The notes below the pieces were generated by a model. The model was not told where the DNA came from. It was given only the letters and a program-made list of their open reading frames with translations, and made no database searches. A DNA stretch of 64,000 nt from Onthophagus taurus. Lineage: Eukaryota > Arthropoda > Insecta > Coleoptera > Scarabaeidae. Below are positions 13,240 through 27,200 of this stretch, piece by piece. The stretch is taken from assembly GCF_036711975.1 (NCBI RefSeq), contig NC_091972.1, forward strand, positions 12,281,001-12,345,000, read 5' to 3'. Position numbers and translations under genes: made by a program. The number at the start of each line of letters is the position of its first letter. Within the stretch, counting starts at the first letter, position 1.

Positions 13240-13790
13240 CAGATCGATTCGATCTCTCAAAACCACTGTTGCTTCTGATTACTTGAATAGCTTTGGCATT
13301 AAGTCTACATTTTTTTGTTGTTAGCAGTGGTGTAATTCTATTATTTTGATCTAAAAATGCTTATAGATTTTCAATTGAATTCATATCAAGTGCCAGTGAT
13401 TGTGGTGCCATTATCTAAGAACTGTTTCAAATAAGCCACGATAAGTTAATAATAATGTTGTTATCTTGATAAAAACGAAAGCTATTTTGTATGTTGAGAT
13501 TTTCAGTACTTCGAAGCACATCGATAAATACGAAATTCCCGATGACTGACATGCAGATTCAAATCATCATGCTACCTCCACTATGTTGGATTATCGCGTT
13601 TAAAATCTTTTTTTTTAGTCCGGTTTTTGATTTCCGCCATACATAAATCAAACTATGGAAGCCAAAGCTATTAAATTTTGACTTATCCGAAAAAATTACC
13701 TTGTTCTAATCTCACAGCTCTGCGAAATAAGCTTGCTACTCGACATTTGAAATTATGCTGGAGAATTATGCTGTCTGTCACAATCTCATC
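13240..13790 (-). mobile_element. Tc1/mariner-type transposase relic
   Basis: Read on the minus strand the segment follows the Tc1 transposase catalytic region in order: VIFSDKSKFNSFGFHS, YVWRKSKTGLKK, SGGSMMI, GNFVFIDVLRST, FRFYQDNN and MAPQSLALDMNSIENL. These correspond to the family's vlfSDEskF, yVWRkp, HGGGsvMvWG, f.fqqDnapcH and WPpqSPDLNPIEnlW blocks. Stops interrupt it (for example where the tryptophan of MvWG should be), the histidine of DN..H is lost, and conserved D and E positions are damaged. It is therefore dead. The N-terminal DNA-binding part was not recognised. Confidence 0.75.
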
Positions 13791-15299
13791 CATCTGAGTT
13801 GTCTGATCTTATACCCTCCTTCTTACCGTTACACCTCCTATCTTTCGCCATATTCTTAATCCACTCTCCAATCTTCTTCCCATTTAATATTTGCGCCTGT
13901 CCGTCTATCGCATGTCTTCTTAATCTCGCTCTTAGAGTTTTGTTCAACATTCCTTTTCAGGAGATTCTCCAAATTCAGGATTTTCTCTATGCCTCTTGCT
14001 GCAGTTTTCGTGTGTCCTGCACTTTCCTCTTCATCGTCATTAATTTCTTTATCTCCATCTCTTCGTTTCTGTTTACATGTGTCTTCTGTTCGGTGCTTTC
14101 AACCGTACTGTCACCTAACCATGACTAAGTTTTAAGTAAAGGCGGTGTTCCACTTTTTAGGTCATTTAGTCTCGTCATGGTCCATAACTTCATAAGCTCA
14201 GTATTCCCCGAAGGTGTATCTCCTCTGCTTCCATCTCTCCTGAAACTACCGTCCTATTCAGTTCACCATCATCTTCGGACGAATTTTTGGTTTGTGATTG
14301 CCCAACTGCTTCTTTGCTTGGCCATTTCAGATGGTGTTCTGGCCACTAAGGAGCTACGCTGAAAGGCAGACTTCTCTTTTTCTTCAAATTATATGATTCA
14401 CTGAAAAAACCCCAATAATCCTGTTAATTTCTGAATATGGTTATAAGACTTTGATGGACCCAAGATCTGGGCAAATCTTACAGATTTTTTATAGTAATGC
14501 ACTATTTTTACAAGTAATAAATTCATACACTTTTGAGACAAATACTGTATTCAACACTTACTTATTTCCTTCGATAAATTCTCATCTTAGATTCTAATTC
14601 TAATTCCAACATTTCTACCTCCCCGTTTTATTGGTGCGCTACTTGCTGTTCCATAATTTATTAAGTTTATGCTCTAATAATTCTTGGATGGTCTTATACT
14701 TATTAAAATTCGTTCAAATTTGTCGATTAAGTAAGAGAAATAGCTAAGGAAAAAGGAATCGAATCGATAGTATTACCATCCTCCCTTTGTCTTTTATTTA
14801 GTTCATTAGGGATGGAATATTTTGATGCAAATAATTTTAACAAACTTCAGTTTTTTATTAAATAAAAATAAATTTGTAATAAAATTGATATATTATTGTG
14901 GGTTGGATTATTGAAATCATATAAATTAATGATCACGAACCCGATCTGTCTAATTTTATATATCTGTCGAGTCAGATAATAAATGAGGGCAATTTCAGTA
15001 GGTCGAGACTCCCAATATGCCACACTGTATTCATTAGACCGAGTCGTAGCGCGATATTTCACTCCGTATTAATTACTATACGCATTTATTTGTTTGCGCC
15101 GGGCGCGACAAATTAATTGTTGATAAATTTATGGGGCGGCCGGTTTCATGATTTATGGTGGTTGTAGATATTTAATTCCCAGTGCCACGCCACACGAGCC
15201 AGGCAACTAGCGGAGCGATTCACCAATTTATTATGTGTTAACTTTTAGTAATATCAAATATAATTTCTGAAAATAAAATTATATATTTTTTTGTTACAG
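13791..15299. other. No gene recognised; upstream side of a Sidestep-like exon
   Basis: Apart from a lysine-rich broken frame on the minus strand around 13800-14130 that may be a retroelement remnant, nothing is recognised. The last bases before 15300 are a pyrimidine-rich tract ending in ttgttacag, the acceptor of the first Sidestep-like exon in the window. Confidence 0.45.
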
Positions 15300-18200
15300 G
15301 ATGGCGTCTCTTTAGAAGGGGGAGTTATCGAATATAGTACTGATGATAACTCAAGTATAAGCACATTATCGTTTATACCAACAGCAGCTGATCATGGTTT
15401 AATTTTAACTTGTAAAGCTTCTAATCAAAGGATACCACACAGCGAACTCAGAGATACTTGGATGTTAAAAGTTTTTTATCCCCCAAATGTTACTTTGACT
15501 CCTGGACATGCTGTAGATGTTAATGAAATTAAAGAAGGCGATGGAGTTTACTTTGAATGTCACTTAATCGCAAATCCCTGGGTAAGTAAAACTCAAATTT
15601 ATAGTAATTATAGTAAAAGAGAGTTTGTATTTGGAGAGTGAGATAATTTAGTTGGATTTTGTGAAGTTTGCGGGTTTGTTCGGAAATTTCGGGCCCTTTG
15701 GACGTCCGATAAATGTAAAACCGTTGTCCGGGACGGTTTGAGAAATGCCGCGGAGTTTCAAGGGGACACCGGATACAGAACAGAATTCAACCCTTTCTAA
15801 TCCTAAAACCGATTTTGATTGAGTTTGGTCGTTTAGTAGCGAATCCTGATTGTGTGGGCGTAAAAGTTGAGCATCGAAGTGCATATTTGTTACGAGTGGA
15901 AAACCAATTTTGGGTGGCGCAATACTCGCAGGCACAGATGCCTTTGAAACACTTACGTCCCACTCAGATTTATGACCAAATATTTACCATACATTACGCC
16001 GGATGCATTCCAATGCGAAAACCCCTTACCAAAGATAGGCACTGATAAAAATGCACGCGACGTCCATTCAACGAATACACTTTACTAGAAAGGAGATATT
16101 TTCAAATGCGACAGTTTCCTTTTAAAGTACTACACTCCCAGATTTTTAAAATTACTTTACTATTACTTTAAAAAAGCTCACACCCATTCTTTGAAATGTC
16201 TTAAAAAAAGTGAGATCCCTTTAATTTTCGATTTCATCATATTTACAGTAACTAACACATTCTAAACATACTACACATAGAAATTGCAGGAGGTATTGGT
16301 AGTTGCGGTTATATTCGTATTCCCATGGAATAACGTATAACAAGTTCAAACTGGCGGTGGTGTAGCGCTTCTAATGCAAATGAGGGAGACGTATTTAAAC
16401 ATTTCGCAACCGCATCGGTAACCAGTGTTTACCAAGTTCACGTTTGCTCCGATGGTGCGCTAATTAATACATTGCTACGCTCAAAAGGGTAATTATTTTA
16501 GGCCATGCAAAATACAGGGTATTCTAAAAAAATTCTTGATATGTAAATTAGATTGAGACTAACGCGAATCATGGATGTACAAAATTACGATTAATAATCT
16601 AGTTGCTGAAAACCGAAACTTATCAATTAAATTCAATTAAACTTTGAAAGATATCAAAAGCTTTCAGAATATTGAAAAACCACCACGTCGCGTACGATGC
16701 ACTCGGTTCAATCAAATCACCTCCTCAATTTCATCAACGTCCTTGTCGCCAGAGATGATGTCATCAACGTAAATCTCTTTAAGAGGGACTGAAAAACCGA
16801 GTATCGGATTATCTATATACTTTTCAGGAAGCCTACAAAAACAAGGAAAGTATCGCGAGAAAAAGTGCAGTAAATTAAAGTCGTAAGCTCAACTTAATTT
16901 TAAATCTGGTTATTTCTACTAACAAATATTAAAACGATAATTTAAAAAATTCCATTTCTTCTTGAAAAAAGCCAAGCCCAATTACAACCGCTCAAAAAGA
17001 AAAAAAAATAAAGTAAAATAAACAGGAAGTCATCTAAAAGCAACACCGCAACCACAAGCAAAACATCCGCTAGTAGTGATGTTAGTCGTTGAGAAGAGAT
17101 CGAAACGTTACCGGGAAATTATCCACCCCGCTAACATCCCAAAGGGCGTCACGCTAGACCGGTTTTAATTATAGACCTTTCCCGGACCTCCACGTTTCCG
17201 CAAATGACCTTTCCAACAACGTTTATCTAACGCCCGGCCGCAGCGCTAATTCGAAACGTGCTGCTGCGAGCTCTAGCTTGGCTTCGACGAGCTTTTTCAG
17301 GTTCTCGCTCGCAGTCAGCTGTCGCAAGGCTCACGAAACGATAACTTTTGACTCTATCCTATTCGAGAAGGGCGCCCGATCCGCACCGTTGCTCACCAAA
17401 AGGGAAATTACATCGCGCGTCCAAAGCTCCTCCACTCTTATACACACCTCAAAGCATCCAAGAAAGCCTTTTGTTCGTCGCCGACGTCGAACAAACGCCG
17501 TCATCGACGGCGGCTTTTGTACTACGCCAAGTGACAAAACTCTCGAATGAGATTGAATCTTTATCTTTTCTTTTCTCCTAAAGTGAATTTTTTTTAAATT
17601 GATTAGTTACTTACCAGTTTATTATGATATCTAGAAAATAATTATGATTGAATCTTTTTGTTGACTTTTATTGGTGAATTTATATTGAATTTTCTCCGGT
17701 AGTAACTGAGCATCAAATTCAATAATTTTAAAGAACCAGCTGTTATTAGTTACGAAAGAACTACGAGAAAATCGCTCGATGTTGTAATAACGAGCATTGT
17801 CTGTCTGAAAAGTACGTTTTTAATAAACTGGACGTTACACAGCAGTTCACAATTTTTTTGTTCCCTTCATACAGAGCTGAAAAGTATTATTAGTTCTTTC
17901 TTGTACCATTTCTTCGCTCTATTTAAAAGAAAAATGAAATACATGAATAGAACAAAGAACATACTCAAATTTAATATTACATCAAAACAGAAATTTCATT
18001 AAAACATATTCGCACGTGTCCTTTTAGAGAATATAAAAACAAACTTAAAAAGGTTCAATGTAACAGGACGCAATCACAAGTTGCGATGTTATCTACCGCC
18101 AAGCTTATTTAGCTCATTCAATTTGTATCACCCTTATTCTACCAGGAACAAACTCGGTTTTCGGGAGTAGCTGTTTCGACTCGTAAGCGGATTATAGCTT

Positions 18201-21200
18201 TAGAATTGCGTGGGGGCTGAATTTTGCAAGATCAAGGTGGGGAGTTACCGGTGAGCGTTCTCTTAATCCACCCCTACGAGCATATTGATATGACTTCATA
18301 ACATCAAATATAAAAGAAGTCAACAAGTTAACATCTTTTTTAAAATTAATTTAAACTTTAGTTTTGTATACTAATAACAACCTTGGAAAAGAAAATGAGA
18401 AAAAACTGTACTTTTCCACACCAGGCGAGTCTAACAATCGCTTTTTTTACTTTCATAATTTATTATTTACCATCACCCTGAAGCCAAAGAGCTTGACATC
18501 GGAGAATACAACGTAGCAAAAACAACAGTTTAATCGATTTTTCAAATTTCATTTCAATTTCCTTTCATCAAAATTATTCCAATTACGTGTGACAAACAGA
18601 CGGAACTCGTGACTTTGGCCTGAACTCAATCAAGTGGATGCGAATCGATCGCCGATGTATTAACATATATATTAGAATTCAACTATAAACAAGCATCTAA
18701 AAATAATAATCAAAATTTAATTGGTTTTGAAGATAACTTTGCATATGAAAATGACAACTTAATCCCAAATAAATATTAACGTATTCAAACGGTGATGGTT
18801 TTGAATTGAAATGATAGATAAATTGGTTTTCTTGTTTAAACATTTGCTCTATTGAACGTTTTAGGTAAAGTAATCTCCTGCAACAATTAGCACGCAAACG
18901 AGGAACGTGTACGAGGAACAATTCTAGATTCTCATCCATTGTCGACTGGAATTAGTAAGTCTCGGGAAAATCGCGAGAACCCATTGTGAATGTCGTGAGT
19001 AATAACGAGAACCGCGTTCAGAGTCATATAATAGAACGCTAGAGGAAGGTGCTCTCACACTCATAAAGCAAATAACTCCAGGATCAAAAGATGATGTAAC
19101 GAGGACGGTTCATAAAAAATGCATTTATCACCAAAAAGAAATTTAAAAAAAAATAAAACTAAGTCGTTACGAAAGGATTTTTTTTCTTATCAAAGGAAAA
19201 CTTTTGAATCGAGAAACTTATAAAATACTCAAACAAATAAGGATTTGTCTCCAAGAATTCCAGTTATTGGAACATCGGAACCGGGAGAGTTTCATTATTT
19301 AGAACTTGTCAACAACGATGTTTTATTTTTCCGATATTTCAATAACGGAATTGTCGCTCGCCCTTAAGGTAGATAACAAAGAAATTGAAAATCAAGATAA
19401 AACAGAAATTATCTTACTCGTAGTATTCATCACAATTTTTTTAGTTGTTTGTTTCAATACATTCAGACAATTGTACAATCAAAATAAGAATTTCTCAAGA
19501 TGATGTCGTATATTTAGAATTAAATTTATCTTAAAATCTACTCACCAAGTTTTATTTGCGCTATAACTATAAGATATATAATGAATGCTTGTGCTTAAGT
19601 TTAATATCACACCTTATTATTTGGATAGACACCGAAGGCATTTATAGACAAACCACGTGTGAGAGATTTTATTGTGCTCCTGTATCTCATAAATGAATCA
19701 TACGCGAGTGTTCAATGCTAGTTGAATACGACTTTAATTCAATCCGATCAAACACGGGTAAAGTATAGCTTCACTACTATTAGAAATATACGAAGTTCTA
19801 CTGCCATAACATATCTTTAGGGTTGAATACACTTAAACTAGTAAAATTTATAGTTCAAAACTTAATAACATTAACTTATACAATTATGGATAACTCAAAC
19901 AGCACGCGAGACCTAACATTACCAAACACCATAATCGTTGATATAGCTACATTAATACGAAGCCCCAATTGTTTGGGCTTCGTTACTATCGATTAACCAT
20001 ATCATAATTGATTTGTTCGTCATTACAGTTTATGTCATTAAGGTAATATTTGGTTTAACGTTTCCCTATGAAGATGTTCACATGGAACATAAATAAAGAT
20101 ATTGAAAGTTAATTATTAAATGCAAATTCAATTGCAGTGGCACGAAATTATTTCTTAATTTCCTTTCCTATGCAGTAGATAAGTCTGAATATTTTGCTAA
20201 ACTGTTGTGTCTATTTTTAATTAGTGTTACTTTTTGACCTCAATAGCTAATAAAGCTTTATATATGTATACCTTCGCATAAAATTTTCCAAGTTTTCTTG
20301 AATACCTTGTTTAATCAACACTAATAAAGTCCGCACAAACAATTTCGCTCTGGAAAAATCCCCAGTAAAACACACCCAACCCAACTCTTCGTACGACTAC
20401 GCAGCTCCGTCGAATACCTTGATTATGGTCTTCCTATACTTCCAGTTCTTCCAATTCCTTACTAACTTTATTTAATGATCTTGTGTTTTCTAGCCAAATG
20501 CAAATGGGTTCCAAATACGTCTTCGAAAAGTGAAGTAGTTATGGCAAAATCAATGTAACAATGAAATGCTTTTGAGGTAAATAGTTGAGTTGTCTTTACA
20601 ATGCGTTTACTTGGTAAACATTTGTCCAATCTTCAAATTATGTTTTTCATCAATCGTAACCCAAATTCACGATGGCACAGAGCATTAATAACTCTTAATA
20701 AAAGACATGATAAATTAGAAGTAAGGCTTAGTTCGTTACATAGCGTTGTAACAATCATAGGATCTTATAGGATGTTCTGCCTTATTCGGAAACATGTTTT
20801 TATGCAGCCTGCAATTAAGTACTCATGATGCCAGTACCATGTTGATACTTCTATAGTTGGTTGTATCGACCGCTATTTATATGACGAGGAAAACACTTAG
20901 CTAGTGCTAGAGTCGAAATCCTGTTCGCACCACCATGCTGTTGCTGCTAAAATTTTGCTGATGCCAAAAGAATCTACTTTGACAATCTACTGGATATAGT
21001 AGGGGGTATTAGCTACAACGGTCTCCAACAATCATCTTATTTGGACATTTGCGCTTGAATCGAATTTTTTTTATCACTTATCCAAATAATTTACGCCTTG
21101 TAGTGAGTCAACTGATACTAACGTTTCTTTAAATTTCGCCTCTTCTGCGAAGCTATCTTGTTTGAAATGGAAAAATAGCTCCATCAAACAATTCTTAGAG

Positions 21201-24200
21201 CATATTGTTTGAATTTTCATATTTATTAGGCGATGTGGCTACCATATATTAAGCATCTCCGAAGACCAACTCCCAAATTCCGAAACAACACGAACCGTCC
21301 TGAGAAGCTATTTCGTTTGAAATGACTATAAAAATTAAACACGGTTGTCTTCGAAATCTTTGATGTTAGCCGACCCAAGATATCTCAAACACCAAGACTA
21401 TCTGAATTCGAACCTAAAGATCCTGAAGGTTCACCACAGTAAGGGAGTTCATGAAAGTCACATCATGTGACTACTGAAAGATCAAGAAAATAGCGCACTT
21501 TCTCGAGCAACTCGAATTTGTTTATATATAGATTATTGGAGTAGGCCGACACTTCAAAGACACTTCATTTATCGATGCGAATGTTATTAGGTATCTTTGA
21601 AGATCAAATTCTTAGTTTCGAAATAATTTGGACACTAAGTATCACCCCAAACGATATGTTGACTAATTGATATGATATTAATTGTGCTGCATGCAACCTT
21701 GGCTAGTATTAGAATAGAGAGTTTATGACTTCACCTGACTAAGACGAGATTGCTTGCGACCGAGCTGCAACGTGTTGACCAGTTTTGGGTTAATACGATG
21801 TTGATTCAACTTGCAAGAGATGCTCTTTGACTTGGCCTCATTTAGCCAAGGTGGCATGTAGCCGAGGCACTGCAATTAACACCACATCAACTCGAAATAG
21901 ATCAACTCATTGTAGCTCTTTGAGACATGCAAAAGCCTTTGATGAGAGGGAACCGTTTAAACACGTTATTCTACAGCTATTCTATTCTATATTTCAGCAT
22001 TTGAATCGGAAATTATTGTAACTGATACCAATTACATAAAAATTCAAATTAAATCGTTATAAAGTAATAGATATATGCTATTAACTTTTTTAAACACGAT
22101 TTCTAATAAGGATATATTCATTACTAAAAATCTTGTAATTCAAAAAATACCAGTATGTTTGTGTCTGTTGATAACAAACTTAAGGAACTTTTTTGTGAAA
22201 ATACTTTGTAAAACATTTTATTGATAGAAGTCTAATTTATCATTGAAAATAATTATATTGTTTGTTTAGATATGATATCGGTATATAAATTTGTTTACAA
22301 ATCTGTTTATTAATATGTTTATTAATAACATATCTCTGTTTCAGATATTTGGCAATCGTACTAAATAACTAATAATAATAATAATGTCGGATTAAATAGT
22401 AAATAGATAGAGTAACGAATTTGATTTTGATTGTCAAATTTATCAAAAATAATATTGCGTTGGAAATAAAGCTTCATTTGAGTACGATTGCGTTCACTCC
22501 TACTGTTATATTACCTATCCCAGTTCAATATGATTACCATTCCTTTAATTTCCGTCCACGATCGATTTTTCTATTTGCAGAATTGAAAACCGACCGTTTG
22601 ATTGTAAACTACTGCCCCCTGAATGAAAATCGGAACAACCTCGCAAACTGGTAGGATTTAAAACTAATCCCACACCCGATTACTATTGAATTCCTATTTT
22701 TTATACCAACAAAATCGTCGAGAAAGAAAAAGTATAAATGTGAAAAAAAAGATTTTAGTAGATCCTGCATTCAAATCAGAGTTGATTATGAATTTTATAC
22801 TCGCTTTCATCAATGCAATTTAGCCGTTTACTTTGCATGGGAAAATTTTTTTGAATCAACTACCTACGCTATTAATGGATATAAATCGGCTGATTTTTTT
22901 GGGGGATTGAAAAGCTTGGGTACGGATACGAATGAAAAACGACAGGTCAACGACTGAACAATAGATTTCGAGATATTCCTGTGAATGCTTTGTGTCCCCA
23001 TTGTTGGAAAATTCGTTGGAACAAGTGCGGTGTAAACGCGCGTTTTGACGTGTGCCACAACCTCTCATTGTAATTGGCTTATCGAGGTCACGGAATTTCG
23101 ATATCGGGTGATATTTTTTTATTTCGGCGAGATTTTCGGAATTGACTTTGAAAAAAGGGAACTAAAAACGAAAGCGAGCCGGACATGCCTTATTTATTTA
23201 CGATTTAATTCCGTGTAATTTCGGAGGCTCTTTGAGGTTACAATTTTGTTACCCCTTTTTTATTTAATTTGAGGTAAAAAATGTCAACGTTCATTTTCGT
23301 CGCTGGAAAAGTGATATTTTAATTTTTTGAAACTGACATAAAAGGGACGAAATTTTGCATAATGTATTATTAGTTTTTTTATTCATTCTTGTGTAACAGG
23401 GAAGTTTCAAAAATTTAATTTTATATCAGCCCCGTAAAGTTATTAATTTTAATTTTATAGCCAAGGATTACCGGTTTCGGTTGACATATAAAAAAGTCTG
23501 AAATGTCTCGCCGAATAGTCAGCGGATATGAATAATTCATGATGCGAAAAAGCTATATTCAGAAAGTTAGAGTTTCGATTTTTTTTCATAAAATTCTAAA
23601 GTAAACTTTTCGTGTAGAAAAAAAGAAGTGAATAATACGTAATTTTCTGCAATTTGTTTTAGGTTCTTCGTGTATGGTGGTTGAGAGATGGGGAGAGACT
23701 CCAAAGTAATACTACTAATGGAATTATTGTGAGCAATCAAACTTTAGTATTACAGGTAATAAAAAATTAAATTAAACCTCCTTGTCACCTTTTTTTTGTA
23801 ATTTACGTTGCCCACAATACGACTTCGTGCTTTTCAAGAACTTAGACGATCTATACCCAATTTAAGTTTGATGGTGCTACCTCTATTGTTCTCTCGAAAT
23901 ACTGCGTCTTCTATTATAATCCTAAGGAATGAGAAGATCTTCACAAGAACATAATAGCAAGTTCTTCCATCGCATATAACGTGTCTTGACTCCAATCGAT
24001 TAGACCACCTGCTCCATGCTAAGTTGGCGTAGTATGTGTTACCCTTAACTTTCAAAGTAGTTCATCTTGGTTGATACTTAAAAATACTTCGAGTAAAAGT
24101 TTCTAGCGCCAGGGGCGCCGTCTGCAAAATTACCACATGTCACGTCAAGTTGAAATACAACACCCTCCTATAACGCGTTCAATCTTCAAGTCAACTCTTG

Positions 24201-27200
24201 CAAACGTTGGCAGTTCGGAAAAATCCAGTTCTTACACTTCGGGGGACATCGACGAATCCCACGCGATGTTTGTTAAAGGAAAAGTTACCGCCACCGGTGG
24301 CAGTGACACGACCGGAAACTCTCAAAGGAGTTGAGAAAACTTTACAACGACCCCCAATAACTGTTCCCTTTTCAATTCAACAAACGCACTTTCTCATAAA
24401 TTATTAAAGAATTTGATTAAAAATTTCTCGTATCTACTTCGATTAATATTTACGACTAATATTTATTAATATTTGTAACAATCTTTCATTTTTATGACTG
24501 TGGCGATCAACAATAAGAACTCCTTCATTTGAGTAGATATTCTACACTACATATAACTTCTTGCATCGTGTTGAATTCGTCAGCCATGCAGTACAGAGAG
24601 AATAATGAAAACGTTTTCTCATTCTACGTAGTGTGTTACCAGGAGTAGCAGGCACTGCTCCGGCGCACTTAAGCGAATGCATTTTTGAGTAGTCCTTAGT
24701 ATGGCATTCCATTTCATTACAAATAACGTAATGTCTATTACACACTCCGTTTAAAACATAAAAGATCAGATTTTAACATAAATCTCAAGCATATCTTAAA
24801 GTTGCAACCGGACAAAAGTAGAGTGCTGAATATATAGTCTATTAAGACGACTCAAATGAACTCGTTGGGATTGTTGGCTAGATTGGAATATATTTCACAT
24901 TCTAGAACCACAAGAATACGAATCGTTTGTTCGTTCGTCGAGTTAAACCGTAAAACATACATAAGAAAACAAAGTGCATACATTGATAATCAATATATCA
25001 ACCATATGAAGATAGAAGCAGTAGGGAAAAGCCCATGTCAAATTTTAAGAGTTGGCAATGACATGGCTCCAGATGATGCAGCAATGGAGTTGCGGAAAAG
25101 AATAGATAATGACCAACCAAGTTATAGCCCATGCACGACAAATTGTCCATAATATAGTAAAGTATCTATAATATAGGTAATACAGAGAATGATGAAGATA
25201 TTAGATCTAATCGATCTAATACTGGTACTACCCCAAAAATAAAATAATTGTGGACCAAAAAAATTTGCTACATTTCAGGCAGATATTTGAAGTTTTGAAG
25301 ATATTTGAAGTATACCATATGATGCAAAGAAAAGAGATCCAACTAACAGCAATCAGAATTATGTCTAACTACTAAAATACCTAACTCTCCTGATACATTT
25401 AGAACTGACTGGAAAAGCATTCAGATTGACCTAATCAAAATCAACCTAAACATTAGTCTTAGAACGAGAGAACAATTAGAAAAAGAAACTGAACATTTCA
25501 CCTGTCTTACTCAATCAACCGCGTACAGCAACACTAAAAAGATAACACACGTAACCAAGGTGTGAATAATCCACTAGGGAGCATATAACTTGTCAAAGAA
25601 AAACTGAGAGCTGGAAGAAAATGACAGTAGTCAAGGGATATGTTACTCCTAAAGAAAGTTTCAGTTTTCGCTCTCATCACAGAATAAATTGTAAAGCACC
25701 TGCTAATGCAGCCCTTTAGATTAAGACATATATCGGCATGCTGAGAGTTAAATCATGTTGCCAAAGCCAAGAAAACAACAATATTTAGATCTTACAGAGA
25801 AGCTACTGCTTCTGAGTTACTTCCAAATAATTGAGATCAATAATAGAAATTAATATCCCAATCCCAGATTATTTTTTTGGATTCAGGCAAAAACACTAAT
25901 CAATAGACCAAGTACATAGAATAAATGACACCATTGAACGGGATTTGAAAGACAAGAAAGTCTCTTCAATAGTCTTTCTAGATGTCATGTTTCTTTGTCT
26001 TTAGCATAGTTTGGCACGAAAGCTCGATATCCAAACTAACAAAATGCTCCCCAAGAAATACGTGGAGATATTGCAATCACACATCTCAGACAGACTCTTC
26101 AAAGTTAAACTAGAAGATGAACTCGAACTTAATAAGGGATAAAAGCGGGAGTGCTTCATACATCTGTACTAGGTTCTACTCTGCATCAGCTATATATTTG
26201 TAACATATCAGAGTAAAAGGGGACTATGGTGGCTACATATACAGATGACAGAGTAAATCTACTAGAGAATACTACCTAACTACTAATGCTAAGTACTTAA
26301 GCATGACTCTGGACACCAACCTAAGGTGGAAAGAATTAGACCTAAAATACAGACAGATCTAGTAATTTATTATCAGATCCTGAAACAGCTGTGAGGCTGT
26401 ACCAGTAACTTGAACGTCAAGTGTAAGCAAATATTCCAAGATAAAGAGCTACGAAATATCATTAATTCTCTTCATCTGTTGGACCACGTCCGAAGAGTAA
26501 AGAAAATGGAAAGAAAGTGATCTTGTATAGTGTGTTATGTATAAACGCAGGATACAGTGCGTGAGAACAAAATTCGAAGACATTTTTAAAAACAGTTTTA
26601 TGAGTTGATATAAAAAATTAATGGTAGTTTATAAAACTAATTTTAATTGCAGGCACAATAGTGTCATTGAATAAAAAAGATATTTCAACTTATATATAAC
26701 TACGCTTTTTGTTACAGAGAGTGAATAGACTTAGTTCAGGACGATATTGTTGCGAAGCTAGTAACAGTGAAGGATCTGCTAGAAGCAAACCATTTCATTT
26801 AAAAGTTAAATTTGAACCAGTTTGTTCCGATGGTCCAAATAAAAAGCTTTTGGGGGCAGCAAAAGATGAACCTCTTCGTATTGAATGTAAGGTGAGCTAT
26901 TTTGGTAACGTAAAACCATAAATTTACTAAACATAAAGCTAACTATAATTAGATATTATAAATATATACAAAAATATATCATTTTTAAATCTACAGTGAC
27001 CGCCAAAAAGTCAGCAACATCCGTTTTATTTCTGTTCCATTGTATCAATGTTTCTGACATTTAGCTTATATGGGAGGTTCATACGTATTTTCAAGATGGT
27101 GGGCACTTCCGGTCCCCCGGAAGTACTTAACTTCGTTATTTTAAATGGAATGCTATAGTTTTTATTGCACCTTTTAATTGTATGCGAAAAAATATGTTGA

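Larger units (their letters stand above)
15582..23662 (+). other. Long intron of the Sidestep-like gene
   Basis: Starts GTAAGT and ends TTTTAG. It contains GC-richer patches (15650-16030, 17090-17560, 18130-18260), a possible small ORF at 19318-19503, a hairpin at 19957-19983, and weakly similar stretches around 21144/21299 and 21234/21575 that may be old repeats. No further Ig exon was recognised. Confidence 0.6.

Noticed and set aside
21070-21720. Loosely similar stretches that could be a ~155- or ~340-bp tandem repeat
   Set aside because: Identity by eye is too low and spacing inconsistent; not claimed without an alignment.
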